DNA from: JAGVPT01 sp963717445
Lineage (GTDB): Bacteria; Bacteroidota; Ignavibacteria; UBA10030; UBA8401
Direction: 5' to 3'
Assembly: GCA_963717445.1 (NCBI GenBank)
Contig: OY970334.1
Location: 1,054,001-1,118,000 of the forward strand
Length of the DNA stretch: 64,000 nt
Under the pieces are notes generated by a model. The model saw nothing but the letters and a program-made list of their open reading frames with translations, was not told the origin of the DNA and searched no databases. Position 1 is the first letter of the stretch. The number at the start of each line of letters is the position of its first letter. A program made the translations under genes and the position numbers. This document shows, in pieces, positions 16,898 to 25,396 of this stretch.

Positions 16898-17482
16898 TCA
16901 ACGCTGCTTCAGAAAGTATAGAACAATGATCGCGATGGAGAGCAGGGTGAACGCCTGTAACGTCCGCCGTTCGGACTGCAACCCACGGGAAAGCTCTGCA
17001 TCACGATGAAACGAACGTTCTCCCGAATACCGCGTCAAGCGCGGTAAAAAGCGGGGCACTTCGCGCGCGTAGCGCTCGTACTCATTGCCAAATGTCGTGT
17101 GCAAATATTCTTCTTCTTTTGTTACGATCAATGTGTATTGAAGAAGAAAAAAGCCGAAGGCGAGGATGACCAAATATGGCATCAGCGCGTTCGCCATGAT
17201 CCCAACACCAACGTACATCATGATGTTGCCGATATAAAGCGGATTGCGAACATAACCAAACGGCCCGTCGATGAATAAATGCGTTCCGCCCACCGACCCG
17301 GTAGTCCTCGTCTCAGTTCCCGCAACTGACACTCCCCATAGTCGAACTGCCTCGCCGCATACCGCCAAGGAGAACCCAGAAACAAGAGAAAGGCGCGTCG
17401 GCTGTGCGTACACGAGCATCAAAAGAATGAATGGAATCGGCGTGTAGCCGCGCATCTCAAATATTTTTTGCCTGATGTCCAA
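16898..17482 (-). CDS. Isoprenylcysteine/phospholipid methyltransferase-like membrane protein
   Basis: 194 residues with about five hydrophobic segments. The signature GPFGYVRNPLYIGNIMMYVG (about 91-110) and a later ...EEEYLHTTFGNEYERYAREVPRF stretch (about 143-165) are those of the ICMT/PEMT family of SAM-dependent membrane methyltransferases. The acceptor is unknown; lipid is likely given the lpx neighbours. It overlaps the possible TTG start of lpxB and begins 3 nt after the HAD phosphatase gene ends. Confidence 0.8.
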   Translation of the reverse strand: MDIRQKIFEMRGYTPIPFILLMLVYAQPTRLSLVSGFSLAVCGEAVRLWGVSVAGTETRTTGSVGGTHLFIDGPFGYVRNPLYIGNIMMYVGVGIMANALMPYLVILAFGFFLLQYTLIVTKEEEYLHTTFGNEYERYAREVPRFLPRLTRYSGERSFHRDAELSRGLQSERRTLQAFTLLSIAIIVLYFLKQR

Positions 17483-17485
17483 GTC

Positions 17486-18211
17486 CTATCCTCGCATAAA
17501 AACTTCTTTGCGCGCCAGCTCCGCAGAGCGGCGCTTGCGCGGCCGTCCCCCCTCAACCATCCCGGCGAATTTCGGAAGCACATCATCGAATGTCTGAAAT
17601 CGATGGAACGTGATATTTTCCCGCTCGCAGTATCTCAGCAACGTCCCTTTTGCAAACACGACGTCGGCATACCTTGACGGGCATTGGTCTGAAAAACCGT
17701 TGCCGATATACACAATAACGTTTTCATCGTCAGATTTTGTCAGCAGGTGATTGCGCTTGCAGTTTGCGCACATGATGCATTCCGAGTCCGTGTACGGAAA
17801 ACGCGGAGTGAGCGTCCCATCGGGTTCAATCACCAGCTCGTTTGAGTAAAACGGAAGATGGTCCAATAGCTCACGCTGCAGCACGTGACGTATATAGAGG
17901 TCGAATCCATCGCTCAAAATATGAATGGGAATTGATTTCTCCGAACAATACCGTTCAAAGCGGTGAAAACCTGCATCGATTTCCTGGCATTCCACGAAAG
18001 AATCGAACGCTGCGGGAGAAAGCGACCCGACCGTTGCGCACGAACGCCGCCAGCTTTCTTGCACACTGATAATTCCCTCGCTCAATTCGCGAAACGCTTC
18101 CGCAGATTCTTTTTCGTTACCGAAGACCTTAAACATAGTATCGCCGATGTCGTTACGCGTAATCGTTCCGTCAAAATCTGTGAACACAATGTATGAAAGT
18201 TCGTCTTTCAT
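17486..18211 (-). CDS. HAD-superfamily phosphatase, MtnX-like
   Basis: 241 residues. HAD motif 1 is FTDFDGTITRND (10-21) with the nucleophile Asp12 and second Asp14; motif 2 is HILSDGFDLYI near 96-106; motif 4 is VIVYIGNGFSDQC near 163. A cysteine cluster ECIMCANCKRNHL near 140-152 could bind zinc, as in MtnX-type enzymes of methionine salvage. No other mtn genes are near, so the substrate is open; phosphoserine-like or lipid-linked phosphates are possible. The start ATG shares one base with the smc stop (TAATG), so translation is probably coupled. Confidence 0.8.
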   Translation of the reverse strand: MKDELSYIVFTDFDGTITRNDIGDTMFKVFGNEKESAEAFRELSEGIISVQESWRRSCATVGSLSPAAFDSFVECQEIDAGFHRFERYCSEKSIPIHILSDGFDLYIRHVLQRELLDHLPFYSNELVIEPDGTLTPRFPYTDSECIMCANCKRNHLLTKSDDENVIVYIGNGFSDQCPSRYADVVFAKGTLLRYCERENITFHRFQTFDDVLPKFAGMVEGGRPRKRRSAELARKEVFMRG

Positions 18212-21200
18212 TAATTTTGAACTGCCGCATTTTCGTTGAACCGAACAGACACGAGTTTTGAAACACCTTCTTCTTCCATTGTTACTCCATACATTGCGTT
18301 AGCGGCTTCCATCGTCCGCTTATTGTGCGTGACGACGATGAACTGGGTGTTGTCGCTGAATTTCCGGAGAATGCGGGAGAAGCGGTCGATATTCGAATCG
18401 TCCAACGGGGCATCGACCTCGTCGAGGATGCAAAAAGGGCTTGGCTTCACAAGATAAATTGCAAAGAGGAGTGCAATAGCGGTCAATGTCTTTTCACCTC
18501 CTGAGAGTAGGTCAATCGATGTAGGCCGTTTGCCGCGCGGCTTTGCGATAATCTCAATGCGTGCTTCAAGCGGGTCCACCCCTTCTTCCAGACGCAGGTC
18601 ACATTCATCCCCCTCATCAAATAAACTTTTGAAGGTTGCGATGAAATTATCTCTGATCTTGTTGAACGTTTCACCGAACGTGCGTTGAGCCGTAGTATTA
18701 ATTTCTTCGATGGTCGAAAGGAGCGTCTGCTCTGCCTCGATCAAATCGCTTCGCTGCGTCGTTATGAATTCAAGCCGTTCACTCTCGCTTTTGAATTCGT
18801 CAAACGCAGCAAAATTCACCGGCCCGAGCGAGGCAATCTTCTCTTTCAGCGCGCGTGCATCTTCACGCACTGCATCGATGTCAAACTCCTTTGCGTCGGT
18901 GTACTCCTTCAATTCAAGCAGGAATCCGTATTCCTCGCGTGCACGAACGACAAGGTTTTCAGATTTCATCGTCAGTTCGGAGAGTTTGATTTCAAGTTCG
19001 TGTGTTACGCCGAGGGAGTCGTCGTGAAGTCTCCGCTCGTCTTTAATCTTCAATTCGATGTCGTGCATCTGATTCCGCTTCGCGTTGTATTCCGTATCGA
19101 CATTCTTTCCCCGCTCCATTATGGTCTGGAGTCCCGAGCTTAATCGCTGAAGCTCGGCTTCTGCATCCACAAGCTCCTTTGCCAGCCGTTCGATCTCGGC
19201 TTTCGCTTCCTCAATATCGCGGTCCCGCTGCGAAAGGGTCACCGTAATATTGTCGATCGTTTCGCGGATATATTCAAGCTCCCGCGCAATATTTTTTTCG
19301 TCATTCTGAAGGTTGAGGAGAGCAACATGAGCTTTGTTTGTTACGTCGGAATATTCGCTCCAGAGCACTTCCATTGTTTCAAGTTCGCTCGCCGCTGCGC
19401 CGGAATTCTGTTCTCCCGCCGATTTTTCCTTTTCAAGCCGCTCAATATCCGGCACGAGGATGTCGAGTTCTTTTTGCAGCTCCTCTGCTTCGGCGGCCAG
19501 CTTCGCATTCTCAGAAGTGTTACGATCCATATTTTCAATGATGCGTTTTTTCTCGAACTCGATCTGCGCGATGCGCATTTCGACCCCCGTCATCTGCTGT
19601 TCGATGCGCTTTGCATTCTCCGCCAATGTTTTGAGTGCTATCGTCGCCAGTGCATGCTCTTTGCCAGAAACATCGTTACGATGCTTTGCCAGTGATTCTT
19701 CGAGCAGAGCCGTCTCGGCTTCAAGCTCGGCAATTTGACTCTTCTTGCCGATCATCCCGCCGTCATCTGCACGAAGGCTCCCCCCTTTCAACACCCCCTG
19801 TCCTGTAACGACTTCACCGTCAAGCGTAACGCATTTAAGGAGTGATCCGCTGCCGATGACGGACGACGCCGAATCAACATCGTTCACGAGTAATGTGTTG
19901 TCAAAAATATAATCGCAGAGGGTGTTGAACGCCGGATCGCACGCGACAACATCCCGTGCCCAGCCTAATACACCGTCTCCTGCAACCCGCTGCCGCGGAC
20001 TCTTCAATTCCGGAATCCTGTCGAGGCAAATGAATGTTGCTTTTCCTTTTTGATTCTTCTTAAGGACCTCGATGCCCCTGTATGCCTCTTCGATATTCTT
20101 CACGACAATGAAACTCGCCGTTTCGCCGAGTGCCGATTCGATGGCGATGCGGTACCGGGCCTCCGTCGAAATTGCGTCCGCGACGGTGGTTTGAACATTC
20201 GCTTTCCACTCATCGTTGGTGATAAGGAATTTTGCCCCCTCGGAAAATCCATCGTAACTTTCCACCAGACCTTTAAGAAACTCCAACCTGGCTCGCCGCC
20301 GGTCGAGCAGGCTCCTCACCTCAAATTCTTTATTACGAAGCGATTCGATCTCACTTTCCAACGAAGCTTTGTACGCTTCAGTCTGGTGCACGCGGACCTC
20401 CGCCTCTGCAAATTGTCTGCGAAACTCCCGGTCATCGGCGCTAAGTTGATTCACCAGCTCGGAGTTCGTCTCCACCTCGGTCTTGTATATTCCGTTTTCT
20501 TCGTTCGAAAATTCAATCCGGCCGTGAATGTTTTCTATCCTCGCCTTCGTTCGCTCATGCTGCTGACGCTTCAAGGAAATTTCGTTGAGTAATCCCATGA
20601 TGATGTCTTGAAGCTTCTTGACATCGGCTTTCTTAGCATCGAGCTGAACCGTAAACGCATCGAGTTCTTTTTTCTTTTCTGCATAATGCCGTTCGGCACT
20701 TTCCACGTTCACGTGCGTATGCTCAATCGAGACCCGCAGCTCTTTCGAACGTCCATGCAATTCTTCCTGCTGCCTGTGCATTTCGACTTTGTCTTTTTCG
20801 TACCTGTCGATCGAGATGCCTAACGATTTTTTGCGCTCGCTCGATGAAATACGCCGCTGCTGAACGCCGTTGATACGCTGCTGTTGTTCAGCCACATCAC
20901 TCTGCGCGTCCGCAAGCTTTGTCTCGAGTTCCTCCAACTCTTTCCGAAGAAGGTCGAGGAGCGTTTCTTTGTTCGAGAGCTCAGAATCGATGCGCTCTTT
21001 TTCGCTGCGCGCCCCTTCAAGCTCGTGCTTCAGTGGTTCAATTTTGCCGGCAATGGCCGCGTATTCATGCTCCAGCAGGTCGACCTCCAACGCGCGAAGA
21101 TCTTTCGCCATCCCATTGTATCTTTCGGCTTTCTGCGCCTGCCGTTCAAGCGAATTAACCGCTTTCTGAACTTCTTTGACCACGTCGTTGACACGCACAA

Positions 21201-21762
21201 GGTCCTGCTGAACGGTCTCGAGCTTCCGGTACGCCTCTTTTCTACGATGCTTGTATTTTGTCACGCCCGCAGCTTCTTCGAACAAACGGCGGCGCTCGTC
21301 CGTCCGGTCGCTGAGAATTGTTTCGACCATTTTCAGCTCGATCACCGAATACGCGTCCGAGCCCATTCCGGTGTCCATGAAAAGGTCTTTAATGTCTTTC
21401 AGCCTGCAGAGGGTTTTATTGAGATAGTACTCGCTTTCACCGGAACGGTAAACGCGGCGTGTAACGGTTACTTCCGAGTACTCGGTCGGGAGAATCCCCT
21501 TTGTGTTTTCAATCGTCAGAGAAACATCAGCCATTCCAATCGGCTTGCGATTCTTCGTTCCGTTGAAAATGACATCTTCCATTTTGTCGCTGCGCAAGGT
21601 ACTGGGACGCTGCTCTCCCAGAGCCCAGCGGATGGCATCCACGACGTTTGTTTTACCGCACCCGTTGGGCCCGACGATCGCGGTAATCCCCGAATCGAAC
21701 TTTAAATTCACTTTGTTCGCAAATGACTTAAATCCAACTACTTCCAACTTCGATAGATACAT
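18211..21762 (-). CDS. smc: Chromosome segregation protein SMC
   Basis: 1183 residues, the usual length. SMC dimers with ScpA/ScpB form the bacterial condensin. Seen: Walker A GPNGCGKT at 31-38; Q-loop region ALGEQRPSTLRSDKM; long coiled coils (about 170-500 and 680-1000) rich in Glu, Lys and Arg; a hinge between them (about 510-670) with SALGETASFIVV and GVLKGGSLR; ABC signature LSGGEKTLTAIALLFAI; Walker B FCILDEVDAPLDDSN; D-loop and VVTHNKRTME. It lies 16 nt after the GH2-like gene and overlaps the HAD phosphatase start. ScpA and ScpB are not nearby. Confidence 0.98.
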   Translation of the reverse strand: MYLSKLEVVGFKSFANKVNLKFDSGITAIVGPNGCGKTNVVDAIRWALGEQRPSTLRSDKMEDVIFNGTKNRKPIGMADVSLTIENTKGILPTEYSEVTVTRRVYRSGESEYYLNKTLCRLKDIKDLFMDTGMGSDAYSVIELKMVETILSDRTDERRRLFEEAAGVTKYKHRRKEAYRKLETVQQDLVRVNDVVKEVQKAVNSLERQAQKAERYNGMAKDLRALEVDLLEHEYAAIAGKIEPLKHELEGARSEKERIDSELSNKETLLDLLRKELEELETKLADAQSDVAEQQQRINGVQQRRISSSERKKSLGISIDRYEKDKVEMHRQQEELHGRSKELRVSIEHTHVNVESAERHYAEKKKELDAFTVQLDAKKADVKKLQDIIMGLLNEISLKRQQHERTKARIENIHGRIEFSNEENGIYKTEVETNSELVNQLSADDREFRRQFAEAEVRVHQTEAYKASLESEIESLRNKEFEVRSLLDRRRARLEFLKGLVESYDGFSEGAKFLITNDEWKANVQTTVADAISTEARYRIAIESALGETASFIVVKNIEEAYRGIEVLKKNQKGKATFICLDRIPELKSPRQRVAGDGVLGWARDVVACDPAFNTLCDYIFDNTLLVNDVDSASSVIGSGSLLKCVTLDGEVVTGQGVLKGGSLRADDGGMIGKKSQIAELEAETALLEESLAKHRNDVSGKEHALATIALKTLAENAKRIEQQMTGVEMRIAQIEFEKKRIIENMDRNTSENAKLAAEAEELQKELDILVPDIERLEKEKSAGEQNSGAAASELETMEVLWSEYSDVTNKAHVALLNLQNDEKNIARELEYIRETIDNITVTLSQRDRDIEEAKAEIERLAKELVDAEAELQRLSSGLQTIMERGKNVDTEYNAKRNQMHDIELKIKDERRLHDDSLGVTHELEIKLSELTMKSENLVVRAREEYGFLLELKEYTDAKEFDIDAVREDARALKEKIASLGPVNFAAFDEFKSESERLEFITTQRSDLIEAEQTLLSTIEEINTTAQRTFGETFNKIRDNFIATFKSLFDEGDECDLRLEEGVDPLEARIEIIAKPRGKRPTSIDLLSGGEKTLTAIALLFAIYLVKPSPFCILDEVDAPLDDSNIDRFSRILRKFSDNTQFIVVTHNKRTMEAANAMYGVTMEEEGVSKLVSVRFNENAAVQN

Positions 21763-21778
21763 AATTCTCTTCTACCGT

Positions 21779-24394
21779 TCAGTTCGCCGCCGGTACCACC
21801 GTGCTCATCATGAAATGTATGTACGCCATCATCGAATGTGCATAATCGAAGTATCCATACCACAAAATTCCTATGCCCGCAAGGACAATGATTCCTATCG
21901 CGTAAATTTTAACGGAAGAAATGTCGTAAATAATCGAGATCCCTTTCAGCGTTCTGAACAGAATCCAAATCATCACAATCCCGAAAATCACAAGAACAGG
22001 AATGACGTAGATCTCGCTTTCCATAACGCGGTACAGAATCATTCCCAGCGGAATAAAAATTACCATCGGCAGCGTCGACCAGACTGCGACCGAGTACGAA
22101 TGGAAGAGGTACACTTTCGTCCGGACAAAAAAAGAAAAAAGCTCCACCAGTACAGTGACGAAAAACATCCAGGCAAAACAGGCAAGGCTGCCGTACGCAA
22201 TGCACTCAACCGGATGCCAGACAAGCTTAATGACGGCCCTTTTGAGGGAATCCGATGTAATGATCATCGTTATCATGTAATCGAGCAGCATGCTGGACCG
22301 AAAATGGTACACTATGCTCGACACAACAATGGCAAACGTTACGGCGACGATTGCCGAAAGTATGGCTGTATGAAGGTTCGATAAGATTCGCTGGTCGCGG
22401 ATGTCCGCAAAAAAATTATAGGGACGACGGAGCGCTCTGAAAACGCTTTCACGAAAGCGGCGGTCGGTGTTGAGCAGCCAGAAAAATAGAATAAGCAGCA
22501 GCAGGCCGAGAAGAACGTACGACACCGGCGGCGACACGGAATGCGTACCGATCGGAAGCGCCGCAATCTTCTCTCCCAGGAACATTGAACGGACAACGTC
22601 ATACGCGACTTTTTTCTCCCTGTTGTATTCGACAATTCCCTGAGCATACAAGTCCGGAGTTTCAGATTGAATGGAGAGAACCGGCCGGTCGCCGCGCCAA
22701 TCCTCAAAACTCCACAGAAAACTCCCCGCAATATCCGCCGCTTTGATCACATCGTATCGCTGAAAAAGATACCTTGCTTGCGCTTCCTGAGACATCGGAT
22801 CGCTGTAGCCGTTGCGATTGCCTGTCTCAACAGCCTTGCCGTACCGTCCAACAATCACCGGCTGATCTGGGTGAGATTGTTTCCATCTCAAAAGGGAAGC
22901 GGTGAATCCCTTGATGTCCAGATTTTCCAGCCGCACTCCGGCAATATCGACGATGCTGGAATTTTGAGTATCATCAAGGGAGAGGGAAACGTAATATGTC
23001 AACCGATTGTCCATTGATTTTTCAACGCTCTGCAATTGATCGAGCAACGTTTTGGCCCGCGGGTCAATCGATTCAAAGCCATCGCCAAATCCCCAAGCAA
23101 TAACAGACGGATGATTCTTGTCCCGCCGGATCATTTCCTTCGTATAATTCCCGGTGAGAGTCTGGTAATTTTCAGTTGAGAAAATATCGGAAGGGATTTC
23201 ATAGAAAGGAATTTCTTCGAACGCTAAAAGGCCGTACTGATCACAAAGGTCCAGGAGGAAGGGATGAGGCGGATGAAAAGCAAATTGAACGGCATTCGCA
23301 CCAAGATTTCTTATTAATGCAATGTCCTTTTCCATCTGTTCATAGCTCAACGCACTCCCGTGGTCCGGCGAATCTTCTCCCCATGTAATTCCTCGCAGTG
23401 CAATCGCGGCGCCATTGAGAAAAATGTTCTGCTTTACCTTCCCGACCGTCCGAATTCCGGTTTGCATCCTGTATTCATCAAGAACAGTACTGTTCTTTCC
23501 CTCGCCTGTTGTGATAAGGGCTCGAACGGTATAAAGATTTGGCTGGTCCGGACTCCACATTTTTGCACCCGGGATCCCTACCGTTGTTTGCGCCGATACA
23601 TCCTTGTTTGTCTCCGGCGAAAAAGAAACCGGGGGACTTTTTCCCACTAAAAGACCGGTTGCCTTATCGGATACTTCAACGGCAAAATTTAAGATAACAG
23701 GTCCCGAGTGATCCCCCAGTGACAGCGTTGAAAAATCACGTCCTGAAACAACGGCTCGAGCGGAAAGTTTCACCAATTTTGGGTCAATACTTTCCGTCGC
23801 CACGGCAAGGTCATCTATCCATACAAGGGGGGTGGCAACCAAAAAAATATCCCGAAAAATGCCTCCATAATTCTTCCATCCACCAATCTGCTGCCGTAAG
23901 GGAAGAGTGCTTTTAGAGTTCAGCGTGTTGTCGACGACAAGCCGGATGACATTTTCATTCCCGAGTTGAAGTGTGTTTTCAGGAACGAGAAACGAAAAAG
24001 AGGTATAGCCTCCTTCATGCTTCCCGACAAAAACTTCGTTAAGAAACACCTCGGCCTGATAATTGATCCCATAAGCAACGAACTTAAAACTGTGCTGGGT
24101 AAGAAGATTTGCCGGCAAATCAAACTTCCGTGCGTAGATGACTTTGCCCTCGAAATCAGAAGCTGCAGGAATGAGAACCTTTTTCCAGGTTACTCCTTCA
24201 TCAGTCGAGCATTCCCATTTCCCGGATAGATCGACAATTGACCGAGTTGGGGAAGAATAATTAAGGACTTCGGGGCGGGATTTCTCACCATTTTCGAAAA
24301 ATTCGTTCTTTGAAAGCGCGTCAGTTGAAACCGAGAGAAGGAAAGCTAGTGCCAGGAGATAGCGATGGGATGAGGTTTGCAATAATGGACTCAA
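21779..24394 (-). CDS. GH2-like protein without catalytic glutamates, fused to a membrane domain
   Basis: 871 residues. Residues 1-29 look like a signal peptide. 50-190 form a GH2 sugar-binding jelly roll (LSGKWECSTD, VFLNEVFVGKHEGGYTSF, GIFRDIFLVATP). 190-320 is an Ig-like domain. 320-600 is the TIM barrel (FLNGAAIALRGITWGED, LGANAVQFAFHPPHPFLLDLCDQYGL, RDKNHPSVIAWGFGDGF). In active GH2 enzymes the acid/base Glu follows WGLxNE; here positions 434-439 read WGFGDG. The nucleophile Glu is expected in the PVIVxEYG stretch; here 512-518 read PVIVGRY with Arg517. Residues 622-871 hold about six membrane helices with a RRPYNFFADIRDQRI entry, like a Yip1-type domain. It is probably a membrane-anchored carbohydrate-binding protein rather than an enzyme. 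First gene of the smc-lpx run. Confidence 0.78.
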   Translation of the reverse strand: MSPLLQTSSHRYLLALAFLLSVSTDALSKNEFFENGEKSRPEVLNYSSPTRSIVDLSGKWECSTDEGVTWKKVLIPAASDFEGKVIYARKFDLPANLLTQHSFKFVAYGINYQAEVFLNEVFVGKHEGGYTSFSFLVPENTLQLGNENVIRLVVDNTLNSKSTLPLRQQIGGWKNYGGIFRDIFLVATPLVWIDDLAVATESIDPKLVKLSARAVVSGRDFSTLSLGDHSGPVILNFAVEVSDKATGLLVGKSPPVSFSPETNKDVSAQTTVGIPGAKMWSPDQPNLYTVRALITTGEGKNSTVLDEYRMQTGIRTVGKVKQNIFLNGAAIALRGITWGEDSPDHGSALSYEQMEKDIALIRNLGANAVQFAFHPPHPFLLDLCDQYGLLAFEEIPFYEIPSDIFSTENYQTLTGNYTKEMIRRDKNHPSVIAWGFGDGFESIDPRAKTLLDQLQSVEKSMDNRLTYYVSLSLDDTQNSSIVDIAGVRLENLDIKGFTASLLRWKQSHPDQPVIVGRYGKAVETGNRNGYSDPMSQEAQARYLFQRYDVIKAADIAGSFLWSFEDWRGDRPVLSIQSETPDLYAQGIVEYNREKKVAYDVVRSMFLGEKIAALPIGTHSVSPPVSYVLLGLLLLILFFWLLNTDRRFRESVFRALRRPYNFFADIRDQRILSNLHTAILSAIVAVTFAIVVSSIVYHFRSSMLLDYMITMIITSDSLKRAVIKLVWHPVECIAYGSLACFAWMFFVTVLVELFSFFVRTKVYLFHSYSVAVWSTLPMVIFIPLGMILYRVMESEIYVIPVLVIFGIVMIWILFRTLKGISIIYDISSVKIYAIGIIVLAGIGILWYGYFDYAHSMMAYIHFMMSTVVPAAN

Positions 24395-24455
24395 AATTTT
24401 TGAAGAAAAACGTGTGTTTTCGAGGATTTAGAGAAACACAAGTCCTTTATTTTTT

Positions 24456-24486
24456 GTAATATAATACACTGGAGCCCGAAAAGCAA
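24456..24486 (-). promoter_or_regulatory. Promoter for the GH2-smc-lpx gene run
   Basis: On the minus strand: TTG (24484-24486), 20 nt, TATATTAC (24456-24463), six of eight in the -7 element. The start codon is about 60 nt downstream. The -33 element abuts the tpiA terminator. Confidence 0.4.
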
Positions 24487-24488
24487 TG

Positions 24489-24533
24489 AAAATAAAAAAG
24501 CTCTAAGCCAATATAAAACATCGACTTAGAGCA
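24489..24533 (-). terminator. Rho-independent terminator after tpiA
   Basis: On the minus strand a perfect 8-bp stem GCTCTAAG/CTTAGAGC (24525-24532 with 24500-24507, 17-nt loop) runs straight into TTTTTTATT. It lies 60 nt after the tpiA stop and closes the kinase-pruA-sucC-gatB-tpiA run. Confidence 0.75.
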
Positions 24534-24592
24534 TCTTAAGAATGTAGAACTCAAGAATATTGGCCAAAATATAGAGGCAAAATGGATAAATG

Positions 24593-25342
24593 CTATATAG
24601 CGCCAACAATGCCTGAAAAAGAATCGACTTTAAGGCATGCACCACCGACGAGCGCCCCGTCAATATCAGCTTGGCTAAGGAGATCCTTCGCATTTTCGGG
24701 TTTCACGCTGCCGCCGTATTGGATAATTAATCTTTCCGCAACCTTCCAACTATACATTTGCCCTACGAGCTTTCTTATCAATTGATGGACGTTTTCAGCC
24801 TGCTGGGCGGTAGCGGTCTTACCCGTACCTATTGCCCAAACCGGCTCATAGGCAATAATCACACGTTCCAAATCTGCTTCCGTAAGACCCGCGAGAACGC
24901 CTTTAATTTGTGTAGAGATTACCTTGTCAGTGATTTCCTTTTCCCTTTCATCAAGCGTCTCACCGACACAAATAATTGCTTTCAATCCGGAAGCTAGAAC
25001 TTTTTTTGCCTTTTGGTTGATAAGCTCATTCGATTCATGGAAATATTGACGTCGTTCTGAGTGTCCCACAATGACATATTCGCATCCTGCCGACTTCAGC
25101 ATTTTGGCTGAGATTTCTCCCGTATAAGCTCCATCGTCATGGATTGAAACATCTTGTGCTCCGAGTTTAATAGATGTCCCCTTTATCAATTGCTGCGCAA
25201 CAACCAGCGATGTAAAAGGGGGACAAATAATGACCTCTGCTTTTGCTTTGTCGAGTGATTTTCTTAATCCGTTGATGAGATCGGCTGTCTCAAAAACATC
25301 TTTATTCATTTTCCAATTACCGGCAATGACTTTATTTCTCAT
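24593..25342 (-). CDS. tpiA: Triosephosphate isomerase
   Basis: 249 residues, the normal TIM length. It interconverts dihydroxyacetone phosphate and glyceraldehyde 3-phosphate. Seen: N-terminal IAGNWKMNK (catalytic Lys), VIVGHSERR near 91-99 (catalytic His), AYEPVWAIGTGKTA near 164-177 (catalytic Glu and mobile loop 6), IIQYGGSVKPEN near 207, and DGALVGGACL near the end. It is last in a run with gatB and sucC, followed by a terminator. Confidence 0.98.
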   Translation of the reverse strand: MRNKVIAGNWKMNKDVFETADLINGLRKSLDKAKAEVIICPPFTSLVVAQQLIKGTSIKLGAQDVSIHDDGAYTGEISAKMLKSAGCEYVIVGHSERRQYFHESNELINQKAKKVLASGLKAIICVGETLDEREKEITDKVISTQIKGVLAGLTEADLERVIIAYEPVWAIGTGKTATAQQAENVHQLIRKLVGQMYSWKVAERLIIQYGGSVKPENAKDLLSQADIDGALVGGACLKVDSFSGIVGAI

Positions 25343-25396
25343 ACATTATTCTTCTTTCGCTCATTAAAGTTAATAGGTAGGTTATGATGTCGAGGA

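Noticed and set aside
20884..21705. 273-residue plus-strand frame opposite smc
   Set aside because: It lies wholly antisense to the strongly conserved N-terminal ATPase and coiled-coil region of smc; composition is that of a mirror frame and no motif is present.
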